Shown here: piece by piece, positions 45,278-53,010 of the stretch
Layout: each line of letters opens with the position of its first letter
How positions within the stretch are numbered: position 1 is the first letter of the stretch
Source of the DNA: Comamonadaceae bacterium
GTDB taxonomy: Bacteria; Pseudomonadota; Gammaproteobacteria; Burkholderiales; Burkholderiaceae_C
NCBI GenBank assembly: GCA_027488985.1
Contig: JAIYAR010000010.1
Span: forward strand, 372,001 to 436,000
Direction: 5' to 3'
DNA length: 64,000 bases
Program-made: the position numbers and the translations under genes
The notes under the pieces: generated by a model
What the model saw: the letters and a program-made list of their open reading frames with translations, nothing else
Told to the model about the DNA's origin: nothing
Databases searched by the model: none

Positions 45278-45718
45278 ATGAGCGCACACAATTCACACGC
45301 TTCTCATGCCCCTGACGACCACGGACATGACGGGCACCATTCCGCGAACGAGCCCCACAGCACCTTCTCGGGCTATATGACGGGCTTCGTGTTGTCCATC
45401 ATCCTCACTTCCATCCCCTTCTGGCTGGTGATGGCCAAGGTGATTTCAGACCGGCCGACCGCCGTCCTGGTGCTCGGTGGTTTCGCTGTGGTCCAGATCG
45501 TGGTGCACATGGTGTATTTCCTGCACATGAACGGCAAGGTCGAAGGCGGCTGGACCTTGTTGTCCACTATCTTCACCGTGGTGTTTGTGGCGATTGCCAT
45601 CGCAGGCACCTTGTGGGTCATGTTCCACATGAACTCCAACATGATGCCTAGCCACACCGATATGCCGGGTATGGAAAGCAGCACTGCGCCTGCGGAGACT
45701 CCCAAGGCCGCTCCCTGA
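45278..45718 (+). CDS. cyoD: Ubiquinol oxidase subunit IV
   Basis: 146 residues, three membrane helices (TGFVLSIILTSIPFWLVM, AVLVLGGFAVVQIVVHMVYFLHM, VFVAIAIAGTLWVMFHM), the CyoD pattern. The protein is longer than the E. coli subunit, with a His-rich N-terminus (AHNSHASHAPDDHGHDGHH) and a Met/His/Asp-containing C-terminus, both of which could bind metal. It starts on the base after the cyoC stop. No cyoE follows. Confidence 0.93.
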   Translation: MSAHNSHASHAPDDHGHDGHHSANEPHSTFSGYMTGFVLSIILTSIPFWLVMAKVISDRPTAVLVLGGFAVVQIVVHMVYFLHMNGKVEGGWTLLSTIFTVVFVAIAIAGTLWVMFHMNSNMMPSHTDMPGMESSTAPAETPKAAP

Positions 45719-45735
45719 AACGCGGGGTTCCGGCT

Positions 45736-46557
45736 GTGACACCGCTTGAAGCGCACTCCCGGCGTGGGCCTGCAGGATGGCAGATCGCCGTGCTATTGCT
45801 GGTCGGGTGCGCCCTCTTTGCAGGGTTCATCAGTCTTGGGGTTTGGCAGCTACAGCGCAGGGTCTGGAAACTGGACCTGATTGAACGAGTGACCCAGCGC
45901 CTGCAAGCCCCCCCGGTCGCACCGCCCGCCGCTCCCGAGTGGCCCTCAATGCGGGCAGGCGATTTCGAATACCGGCATGTCCGGTTGCAAGGCCAGTGGC
46001 TGCAGGGAAAAACAGTGTTGACCCAAGCGACTACCGCGCTGGGGCAGGGCTTCTGGGTGATCGCCCCTTTGCAGCAGTCGGACGGCACAGTAGTGCTGAT
46101 CAATCGCGGATTTGTGCCGGCGTCTCAACGCGACGCCTGGTTGCAACCTGAGAGCCAGGCCTCCGGTCCGGGACTGGTGCAGGGCCTGATGCGAAAAACA
46201 GAGCCGGACGGCGGCTTCCTCCGGCAGAACGACCCCGTTACCCAACGCTGGTATTCGCGGGACGTCGAAGCCATTGCCAAAAACATGCAACTGCCCACAA
46301 CCGCACCTTTCTTTGTGGATGCCGGCCTGCCCGACCCCGTGTATTCCCAAAACACAGAGGCTTCACCTCCGACTGGCGGCACTTGGCCACGGGAAGGACT
46401 CACCATCGTGCGATTCAGCAACAGCCACTTGGTGTACGCCGTCACCTGGTTCGGATTGGCATTGATGGTGGTAGGGTCCGGGGTACTTGTGGCACGCTAT
46501 GAGCGCAGACTGCGAACCGCGAGCGACAACCATATCCCCCATGAGCACCAGCGCTAG
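45736..46557 (+). CDS. SURF1 family oxidase-assembly protein
   Basis: 273 residues from GTG 45736. N-terminal helix (IAVLLLVGCALFAGFISLGVWQLQRR), the periplasmic domain opening with FEYRHVRLQGQW and GQGFWVIAPLQQ, VVLINRGFVP, and a C-terminal helix after RFSNSHLVYAVTWFGLALMVVG. SURF1 binds haem a and helps insert it into oxidases. It begins 17 bases after cyoD and overlaps the next gene by 17 bases, which ties it to this quinol oxidase and hints at haem a in the enzyme. Confidence 0.92.
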   Translation: MTPLEAHSRRGPAGWQIAVLLLVGCALFAGFISLGVWQLQRRVWKLDLIERVTQRLQAPPVAPPAAPEWPSMRAGDFEYRHVRLQGQWLQGKTVLTQATTALGQGFWVIAPLQQSDGTVVLINRGFVPASQRDAWLQPESQASGPGLVQGLMRKTEPDGGFLRQNDPVTQRWYSRDVEAIAKNMQLPTTAPFFVDAGLPDPVYSQNTEASPPTGGTWPREGLTIVRFSNSHLVYAVTWFGLALMVVGSGVLVARYERRLRTASDNHIPHEHQR

Positions 46558-47881
46558 TTCCCCTCTCAACCGGCCGGCCAAAGTCCGGCGGGAAGACGCG
46601 TCTGCCGGACTCAAAAATCTGCATCAACTGATACAGCTGCGCTGGATTGCCGTGGTGGGCCAGTTGCTCACCATCGAGGCAACCCATTACAGCCTGGGGA
46701 TGCGCCTGCCGCTGGAATCCATGTTCACCATCGTGGCGGGCATGGTGTTGTTCAATCTGGTGTGCCTGTTCCGCTGGCGCTCCCGGCGTCCGGTGCACGA
46801 GGTCGAACTGTTCATCAGCCTTCTGGTCGATGTGGCCGCATTGACCGCCCAGCTCTACCTGAGCGGCGGAATCAGTAACCCGTTTGTGTACCTGTACCTC
46901 CTGCAGATCGCCGTGGGCGCCATGCTCCTGCGGGGCGGCTACATCTGGTCCATCGTAGGTGTAGCTTCGGCCTGCGTGGCTCTGCTGGCAACCCACAGCA
47001 TTCCCCTGCCTCTGGCACCCAATCTGCATGAAGGCCTGGCCAGCCCCTACGTCATGGGCTTGCTGGTGTGCTTTCTGCTCAATGCCATTCTGGTGGTGGT
47101 CTTTATCACCCGCATCAACCACAACCTCCGCCGGCGCGACGCGCGACTGGCAGCGGTACGCCAACGTGCCGCAGAAGAAGAGCACATCGTGCGCATGGGC
47201 CTGCTCGCATCTGGAGCCGCGCATGAGCTGGGCACACCCCTGGCAACGCTCGCCGTCATTTTGGGGGACTGGAAGCACATGCCTGCCTTGGTGCGTGACC
47301 CGTCACTCAAAGACGATATTTCCGAAATGGAAGCCCAGGTCCAGCGCTGCAAAAGCATCGTGAGCGGTATTCTGCTGTCCGCCGGTGAAACGCGTGGCGA
47401 GCACTCCAGCCAGACCACAGTACGTGAATTCCTGGACTCATTGGTCAAAGAGTGGCGCGCTACACGCTCGGTCGACACCTTTTTGTACGACAACCAGGTG
47501 GACGACAACACCGCCATGGTGGCAGACACCACGCTAGAGCAAATGGTGTTCAACGTATTGGACAACGCGCGGGACGCTTCACCGCATTGGGTCAGCCTGG
47601 AGGCAAGCCGGGATGGCGAAGCCCTGCGCATCGTCGTGACCGACCGCGGCCCGGGCTTTACGCCGGAGGTGCTAAGCCACATCGGTGTACCCTACCAATC
47701 CACCAAAGGGCGTCCCGGGGGCGGTCTGGGGCTTTTCTTGTCCATGAATGTGGCACGCACTTTGGGTGGCAGCGTGAGCGCCGAAAATAGGGCGGAAGGC
47801 GGTGCCAGAGTCACCATCACCCTGTCCCTGCCCGATATCTCTCTGCCGGAACCCGAAAAGAACAACACCCATGGACACTGA
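46541..47881 (+). CDS. regB: RegB/PrrB/RoxS-type redox sensor histidine kinase
   Basis: 446 residues from ATG 46541. Six membrane helices in residues 30-190, with the quinone-site heptapeptide GGISNPF at 109-115. The H-box GAAHELGTPLATLAVI carries His228, and Cys270 in QVQRCKSIVSG matches the redox-active cysteine of RegB. ATPase motifs: EQMVFNVLDNARDAS, VTDRGPGFT, GRPGGGLGLFLSMNVARTLGG. The kinase senses the quinone pool and cysteine redox state, and phosphorylates RegA. It overlaps SURF1 upstream and regA downstream. Confidence 0.94.
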   Translation: MSTSASSPLNRPAKVRREDASAGLKNLHQLIQLRWIAVVGQLLTIEATHYSLGMRLPLESMFTIVAGMVLFNLVCLFRWRSRRPVHEVELFISLLVDVAALTAQLYLSGGISNPFVYLYLLQIAVGAMLLRGGYIWSIVGVASACVALLATHSIPLPLAPNLHEGLASPYVMGLLVCFLLNAILVVVFITRINHNLRRRDARLAAVRQRAAEEEHIVRMGLLASGAAHELGTPLATLAVILGDWKHMPALVRDPSLKDDISEMEAQVQRCKSIVSGILLSAGETRGEHSSQTTVREFLDSLVKEWRATRSVDTFLYDNQVDDNTAMVADTTLEQMVFNVLDNARDASPHWVSLEASRDGEALRIVVTDRGPGFTPEVLSHIGVPYQSTKGRPGGGLGLFLSMNVARTLGGSVSAENRAEGGARVTITLSLPDISLPEPEKNNTHGH

Positions 47882-48404
47882 ACGCCTTTTGCTCATCGTG
47901 GAAGACGACGAAGCTTTTGCGCGCACACTCACCCGCTCTTTTGAGCGCCGGGGTTATAAGGTGCTGCACGCCGATGGATTGGCAGGTGTGGAGGCCTTGT
48001 TGCCCGCCCACACGCCCGCCTATGCAGTTGTGGACCTCAAGCTCAAAGGCGAAGCCAGCGGCTTGGCCTGCGTACGGGTGTTGCACGCCCACAGCGAAGA
48101 CATGCGCATCGTGGTACTCACCGGTTTCGCCAGCATCGCGACCGCAGTCGAAGCCATCAAGCTGGGCGCCAGTCACTACCTGGCCAAGCCATCCAACACC
48201 GACGACATTGAAGCCGCATTCGGCTTGGAAGAAGGCAACACCGAGGTTGCGCTAACCAACCGCTCCAGCTCCATCAAAACACTGGAGTGGGAGCGCATTC
48301 ACCAAGTGCTGGCCGAGAGCGACTTCAATATCTCCGAAGCAGCCCGACGCCTGGGCATGCACCGCCGCACCCTGAGCCGCAAGCTGGACAAGCAGCGGGT
48401 CTGA
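47871..48404 (+). CDS. regA: RegA/PrrA/RoxR-type response regulator
   Basis: 177 residues from ATG 47871, overlapping regB by 11 bases. Receiver domain with acidic pocket IVEDDEAF and phospho-acceptor Asp55 in AVVDLKLKG, switch Thr in VLTGFASIATAVEAIKLGA and Lys in YLAKPS. The C-terminal Fis-type HTH NISEAARRLGMHRRTLSRKLDKQ (about 152-175) is the conserved RegA DNA-binding helix. The family controls respiration, carbon and nitrogen fixation in response to redox. The gene ends in a terminator within repeat copy D. Confidence 0.94.
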   Translation: MDTERLLLIVEDDEAFARTLTRSFERRGYKVLHADGLAGVEALLPAHTPAYAVVDLKLKGEASGLACVRVLHAHSEDMRIVVLTGFASIATAVEAIKLGASHYLAKPSNTDDIEAAFGLEEGNTEVALTNRSSSIKTLEWERIHQVLAESDFNISEAARRLGMHRRTLSRKLDKQRV

Positions 48405-48417
48405 GTGCTATTCAGGC

Positions 48418-48474
48418 ATAAAAAAGCCGCGTAGCCCTTACGGAATATGCGCAGCCAGCTACAAAATTCGTAGC
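48418..48474. repeat. Copy D of the dispersed intergenic repeat
   Basis: Reverse orientation. The minus strand reads TTTTGTAGCTGGCTGCGC, then ATATTCC and GGGCTACGCGGC. It fills the gap between the convergent regA and lysC stops, and its outer GCTAC/GTAGC arms make the regA terminator. Confidence 0.7.
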
Positions 48475-48483
48475 AATTTTTTG
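48458..48483 (+). terminator. Terminator after regA
   Basis: GCTAC (48458-48462) and GTAGC (48470-48474) form a 5-base stem, followed after two A by six T (48477-48482). A short but plausible intrinsic terminator for the cyo-regBA operon, built from one end of repeat copy D. Confidence 0.6.
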
Positions 48484-49905
48484 TTAAACGCGTGGAACCG
48501 GTGTTCCAGAGTTCACACACAAAGCCATGTTGAGTGCCTTGACCGCAGTTTTGTAGTCCTCGCGCTCGATCACAAACTGCATGTTCACCTGGCGCAGGGT
48601 TTGCGACACGCAGTTCACGTTGACTTGCGCGTCCGCCAGTGCTTGGGCAGCTTTGGCCAACACGCCGGGGATGCCGATGTTGGAGCCGATGGTGCATACA
48701 ATCGCGCTGGGCTTGACCGTGACCACCTGGTACAGCTCTTCCAGCTCGGCCACCAGTTCGGGAGTGACCTGGTTGTCCCAAACAAGGTGGGCGATAGAGT
48801 TGGCGTTGGTGGCTTTCAGGATGTAGCTGATGTCGTGCTTGCAGAACACTTGCATCAGGCTGGCATCAAAGCCCACGGTGCCCACCATGCTGGGGTCGTG
48901 AATTTCGATCAAGGTGACCTTGTCGGTACCCGTCACGATTTCCACACGGGCGCGCTCGCCCACGAAATCCTTGGTGATCAGGGTGCCTGGGTGGTCCGGC
49001 TCAAACGTGTTTTTCAGGCGGATAGGGATGCCGGCCAGTTCCATCGGCTTGGCCGCCTTGGGGTGGATGGCTTCCATGCCCACGTCGGCCAGTTGGTCAG
49101 CCACGTCGTAGTTGGTGGCGCCCACCACGATGGCGTTTTCCAGACCCACCAGGTTGGGATCGGCAGAAGACAAGTGGAATTCCTTGTGGATCACGGCTTC
49201 GGCGGGGCGCACTTCCACAGCGATCTTGCTGAAGGTAACTTCAGAGTACCCGCGGTCGAACTCGCGCATGATGCCTTCGGTGCCCTTGGTGTAGCCGGTA
49301 GCCACAATCACGCTGTTGGCTAGGTCCAGGTCCTTGAAGCTGTTGGCAATACGCTCGTCAATGCTCCAGGCTTCGTTGTCGTCGAAGCCGGCCAGGTCCA
49401 TCAGGACCGCATTCACACCATTGGCCTTGAGAATTTCCACCGAATTGAACGCGCTGTGGGACTCACCGATCGAGGCCAGCACTTCGCGGGCGGCCAAGAG
49501 CACGTCCTTGCGGCTCAAATAGCCGCTGGCCAACACGTGCTGCATGGCACCCAGGTATTCGCGGGCTTGTGCAATGCGCTGGTCGATAAACGCATCGGCG
49601 ACCGGCAGAGGCAAACCTATATCTGCATAGCCGGCATTGAGTTTCTTGAGGCTGGCTGCCAATCCTGTCAGGGCGTCCTGATAGCCCTTTCCTTCTGCGA
49701 ACAAGGCGTAAATGCCACGCTCACCGGTTTTCTTGTGCTCCAGCAACTGGTTGGTCACACCGGAATAGGCAGACACCACGTAAATGCGTCCATAAATGCG
49801 TGCACGGTCGTACAACATGATGTGGCGCAGCACATCACCAAAGGCGGTCATCGAAGTGCCGCCGATCTTCTCAACAGAGATCTTGGAGGAATTTACGTCT
49901 TGCAT
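48484..49905 (-). CDS. Aspartate kinase, ectoine-type (Ask_Ect-like) subclass
   Basis: 473 residues from ATG 49905 (MQDVNSSKISVEKIGGTSM). The kinase domain opens with SVEKIGGTSMTAFGDVL rather than the FGGTSV of the common LysC, and contains FDRGYSEVTFSKIAVEVRPAEAVIHKEFHLSSADPNLVG. ACT domains follow (TGTDKVTLIEIHDPSMVGTVGFDASLMQVF and IVCTIGSNIGIPGVLAKAAQALADAQVNVNCVSQTLRQVN). It phosphorylates aspartate, the first step to lysine, threonine and methionine. This subclass is often linked to ectoine genes, none of which is here. Confidence 0.85.
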   Translation of the reverse strand: MQDVNSSKISVEKIGGTSMTAFGDVLRHIMLYDRARIYGRIYVVSAYSGVTNQLLEHKKTGERGIYALFAEGKGYQDALTGLAASLKKLNAGYADIGLPLPVADAFIDQRIAQAREYLGAMQHVLASGYLSRKDVLLAAREVLASIGESHSAFNSVEILKANGVNAVLMDLAGFDDNEAWSIDERIANSFKDLDLANSVIVATGYTKGTEGIMREFDRGYSEVTFSKIAVEVRPAEAVIHKEFHLSSADPNLVGLENAIVVGATNYDVADQLADVGMEAIHPKAAKPMELAGIPIRLKNTFEPDHPGTLITKDFVGERARVEIVTGTDKVTLIEIHDPSMVGTVGFDASLMQVFCKHDISYILKATNANSIAHLVWDNQVTPELVAELEELYQVVTVKPSAIVCTIGSNIGIPGVLAKAAQALADAQVNVNCVSQTLRQVNMQFVIEREDYKTAVKALNMALCVNSGTPVPRV

Positions 49906-50070
49906 GGACAGGCTTGGAGTGGGCAAAAAGATGTAAACGGCCGGACAGGAATGAAAGCCAGTGGGCCGAATGCGAAAAGCCCTCTATTTTCGCCTACTTT
50001 GAGACTGGACCCCTGCCGGTCGCCATTGCCACGGCGAGCCTCAGGAAATCTGGAGGCTAAATTTCCACGC

Positions 50071-50127
50071 CAATAGCGAATCAGCGCCCTACCGGCATAT
50101 GCGAACAGCTACTAACTTGATAGCAAA
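50071..50127. repeat. Copy E of the dispersed intergenic repeat
   Basis: On the minus strand it reads TTTGCTATCAAGTTAGTAGC, then TGTTCGCATATGCC and GGGCGCTGATTCGC. Its beginning overlaps the end of the gene at 50112: the last codons (Leu-Leu-Ser-Ser) and the TAG stop are repeat sequence. Confidence 0.65.
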
Positions 50128-52826
50128 TTACCCGCTTCTCTGCTGTTGCTGATCACAAACGTTGTGAAGGCTTCGGCGCGCAACGGACGACTGAAGTAGT
50201 TGCCCTGAAAAGCCGGACAGCCCAATGCAGTCAGCGCGTCCCGTTGAGCCGGGGTTTCCACACCCTCGGCAATCACGGTCAAGCCCAGTGTCTCCGCCAG
50301 CACAATCACCATCCGTGCGATCGCCGCATCATTCGGGTCACTCAACACGTCACGCACAAAACTCTGGTCAATTTTGAGTTGGTCCAGTGGCAGGCGTTTG
50401 AGATAGGCCAGCGATGAATAGCCAGTGCCGAAGTCGTCCAGCGAGAAACATACGCCATGCGCTTTGAGGGCTGTCATTTTGGCGATGACATCGTCCACTT
50501 CATCAATCAGCATGCTCTCCGTCAGCTCGAATTTGAGCTTCCTCGGATCAGCCCCGGTGCGCGACAGCACATCCAGGACTACCGGCACGAACTCCGGGTC
50601 CCGGAACTGCCGAGCGCTGACATTCACGGCCAACACCAGCTCCGACAGTTCTGGCCGGGTGGACCACGCGTGCAGTTGCTCGCAGGCAGACTGCAAAATC
50701 TTTTTGCCCAGTGACAGGATCAAACCGCTCGTTTCCGCCACGGGAATGAACTCAACTGGCGACACCAAGCCCCGCTGCGCATGAACCCAGCGCGCCAATG
50801 CCTCCGCACCGCACACCCGGCCAGCCGTATCAAACTGGGGTTGGTACTCCAAATAAAGGCTGTCGCTGCCAAGCGCAGCGCGCAAGTCAGACTCCAGTTG
50901 CAAGCGCGCTGACACTGCCGCCTGCATCAAGGGATCAAAAAACCGGATCGTGTTGCGCCCGGCGGCCTTGGCCTGGTACATGGCCGTATCCGCCCGCTTG
51001 AGTGGCTCATCCGTACTTTCAGCTTGTTCGCCGAACAAGGTGACTCCAATGCTGGGCGTGTTGTGGAAATCGATCTCATCGATCTCGTAGCTGCGATCCA
51101 GCGCCAGCAGAATTTTTTCAGCCACCACTTCCGCCTGACTTGCGGCTACCAGAGGATCGGAGTTCAGACCGTCAAGCATCACCACAAACTCGTCCCCCCC
51201 CAGCCGGGAGACCGTATCGCCTTCCCGTACGGCGCCAAGCAGCCGGGCTGCCACCATGTTGAGCAGTGCATCGCCCTTGTTATGGCCGTGGGCATCGTTC
51301 AGGGACTTGAAATTATCCAGATCAATGAACAGCAATGCCCCCAAGCTCTGGCTGCGCAAAGCAGCTGAAATGGCCAGCCCCAGACGGTTCAACAACAAAC
51401 GCCGGTTGGGCAGTCCCGTAAGCGCATCAAAAAAAGCCAGACTGTGGATCTGCGCCTCCGCCGCTTTTCGCTCGGTAATGTCGGTGATATAAGCGAGGAT
51501 GCAGGCCTGGCCATCGTAATCAATGATCTCGCAAGAGATGCTGACATTGCGCAGATCACGGTTTCTATGGACCCATGTGGTTTCGTAGTCCACCACATTG
51601 CCACGAGCCCGCAGTGCATCCACCCACTGTGCGCGCACATCGCTGTCGGGCCACAGTCCGATTTCAAACGTTGTGCGACCCACCAGCTCTTCGCGGCTCC
51701 AGCCGAAGTCCCGCAGGTACTTCTCGTTAGCCTCAAGAACCCGCCCCTCGGCCAATGTGGCGATGGAGGCAGACACCGGGCTGGATTGAAAAGCGGTAGC
51801 GAACTTCTTTTCGGACTGGCGCAGATTCAGCTCGATCAATTTGCGCGTATCGATGTCCTGGGTAATGCCCAGAACCCGGGTCACCACACCGCCAGCGTCC
51901 CTCTCAAACTCGGCTTTTTGCAAAACCCACCTTAGTTGCCCGAGAACAGTCACGCGGTGTTCATGCTCAAACACGCGCTCGCTGCGCGCCGCCATGCGCC
52001 AGAGACTTTCGACCGAGTCGCGTTCGTCGGCCGGGGTCAGTGCCAGATAAGTGTCCCGGTTGAGTGTGGCGCCCTGGGGTAAACCAAAGATCCGGCAAGC
52101 TTCTTCCGAAAGCTGCATCACGTCGGTAGCAACGACATACACCCAGCTGCCGACCCGGGCCTGCGCCTGGGCCTGATGCAGCTCTTTTTTGGCCAGCTCC
52201 AAGTCTTCACTGCGCAACGCCATACGGACATGACTTTCGTTCAAGTCCTTCAGTCGACGTCGGTACGCGCCCACCAAAAAGTGCACCAGCACTGCCGCCA
52301 TAAGGAAAACGCAGATCTGGACCATGGCATGCAACCACGGGGGCGATTCCTCCGAATGTGGCAGCCATCCGCCAGTCGTCGCCGATACGGTCATGATGGT
52401 GACGGCTGCTGTCAGCAAAGCGGCGAGAACGGCCACCCGGGTGCTCACCAGCCACCCCAGCATGAAAACGATCAGCGGAAAGATGTATTGCACCGGAGCA
52501 GAAATGCCACCACCCACAAACATCATCAAGGCGACGTATAGCCACATGCCCACGCCGAGAATGGCCACAGTGACTTGCGGCCTTTTGCGATGAAGGCTCA
52601 CCCAACCGGCAAGACCTACCAACAGAATGGTGGATGTGCGCAGTGCGGCAACTGTTCCGCCGGGGACAAAGAGGTAAACCGACACAGAAACTAGCACGCC
52701 GCTCAGCAAAATAGCTGCAACCGCCGCCCTGAGAAAAGCCAATGAAGGCTCCCAAGTGACGGGGTTGTACACCTCCTCGTCACTTTCGGGGGCCTGGTGA
52801 GGCAGAGGGGCTGGCTGTGTCTCCAT
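50112..52826 (-). CDS. Membrane PAS-GGDEF-EAL cyclic-di-GMP protein
   Basis: 904 residues from ATG 52826 (METQPAPLPH). About six membrane helices in residues 30-190 (a MASE-like sensor, WLYVALMMFVGGGISAPVQYIFPLIVFMLGW), two PAS regions (about 220-350 and 365-480, the second ending ILAYITDITERKAAEAQIH), GGDEF intact in [15 protein letters not shown] (about 542), and EAL with CGAEALARW (about 673), DDFGTGYSSLAYLKRLPLDQLKIDQSFV and VIAEGVET. Both catalytic motifs look complete, so it may make and degrade c-di-GMP. The C-terminus is supplied by repeat copy E. Confidence 0.9.
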   Translation of the reverse strand: METQPAPLPHQAPESDEEVYNPVTWEPSLAFLRAAVAAILLSGVLVSVSVYLFVPGGTVAALRTSTILLVGLAGWVSLHRKRPQVTVAILGVGMWLYVALMMFVGGGISAPVQYIFPLIVFMLGWLVSTRVAVLAALLTAAVTIMTVSATTGGWLPHSEESPPWLHAMVQICVFLMAAVLVHFLVGAYRRRLKDLNESHVRMALRSEDLELAKKELHQAQAQARVGSWVYVVATDVMQLSEEACRIFGLPQGATLNRDTYLALTPADERDSVESLWRMAARSERVFEHEHRVTVLGQLRWVLQKAEFERDAGGVVTRVLGITQDIDTRKLIELNLRQSEKKFATAFQSSPVSASIATLAEGRVLEANEKYLRDFGWSREELVGRTTFEIGLWPDSDVRAQWVDALRARGNVVDYETTWVHRNRDLRNVSISCEIIDYDGQACILAYITDITERKAAEAQIHSLAFFDALTGLPNRRLLLNRLGLAISAALRSQSLGALLFIDLDNFKSLNDAHGHNKGDALLNMVAARLLGAVREGDTVSRLGGDEFVVMLDGLNSDPLVAASQAEVVAEKILLALDRSYEIDEIDFHNTPSIGVTLFGEQAESTDEPLKRADTAMYQAKAAGRNTIRFFDPLMQAAVSARLQLESDLRAALGSDSLYLEYQPQFDTAGRVCGAEALARWVHAQRGLVSPVEFIPVAETSGLILSLGKKILQSACEQLHAWSTRPELSELVLAVNVSARQFRDPEFVPVVLDVLSRTGADPRKLKFELTESMLIDEVDDVIAKMTALKAHGVCFSLDDFGTGYSSLAYLKRLPLDQLKIDQSFVRDVLSDPNDAAIARMVIVLAETLGLTVIAEGVETPAQRDALTALGCPAFQGNYFSRPLRAEAFTTFVISNSREAGNLLSS

Positions 52827-53010
52827 TGTTGGGGGAATAATAGCCTTTAGCGGCCGCAATGCACAGCGCTCCAGGCCGCTCGGATAGCGCTTTCCGAACA
52901 TCCTGAATCCTGCACTCAATTGCAGGCACATTGGCCCAGAGTAACCAGAGCCAAGCACAAACCCACGCAAGCGACCCACCGTATCCGGTGTGCGCGCCCC
53001 GGGCGGGCAC

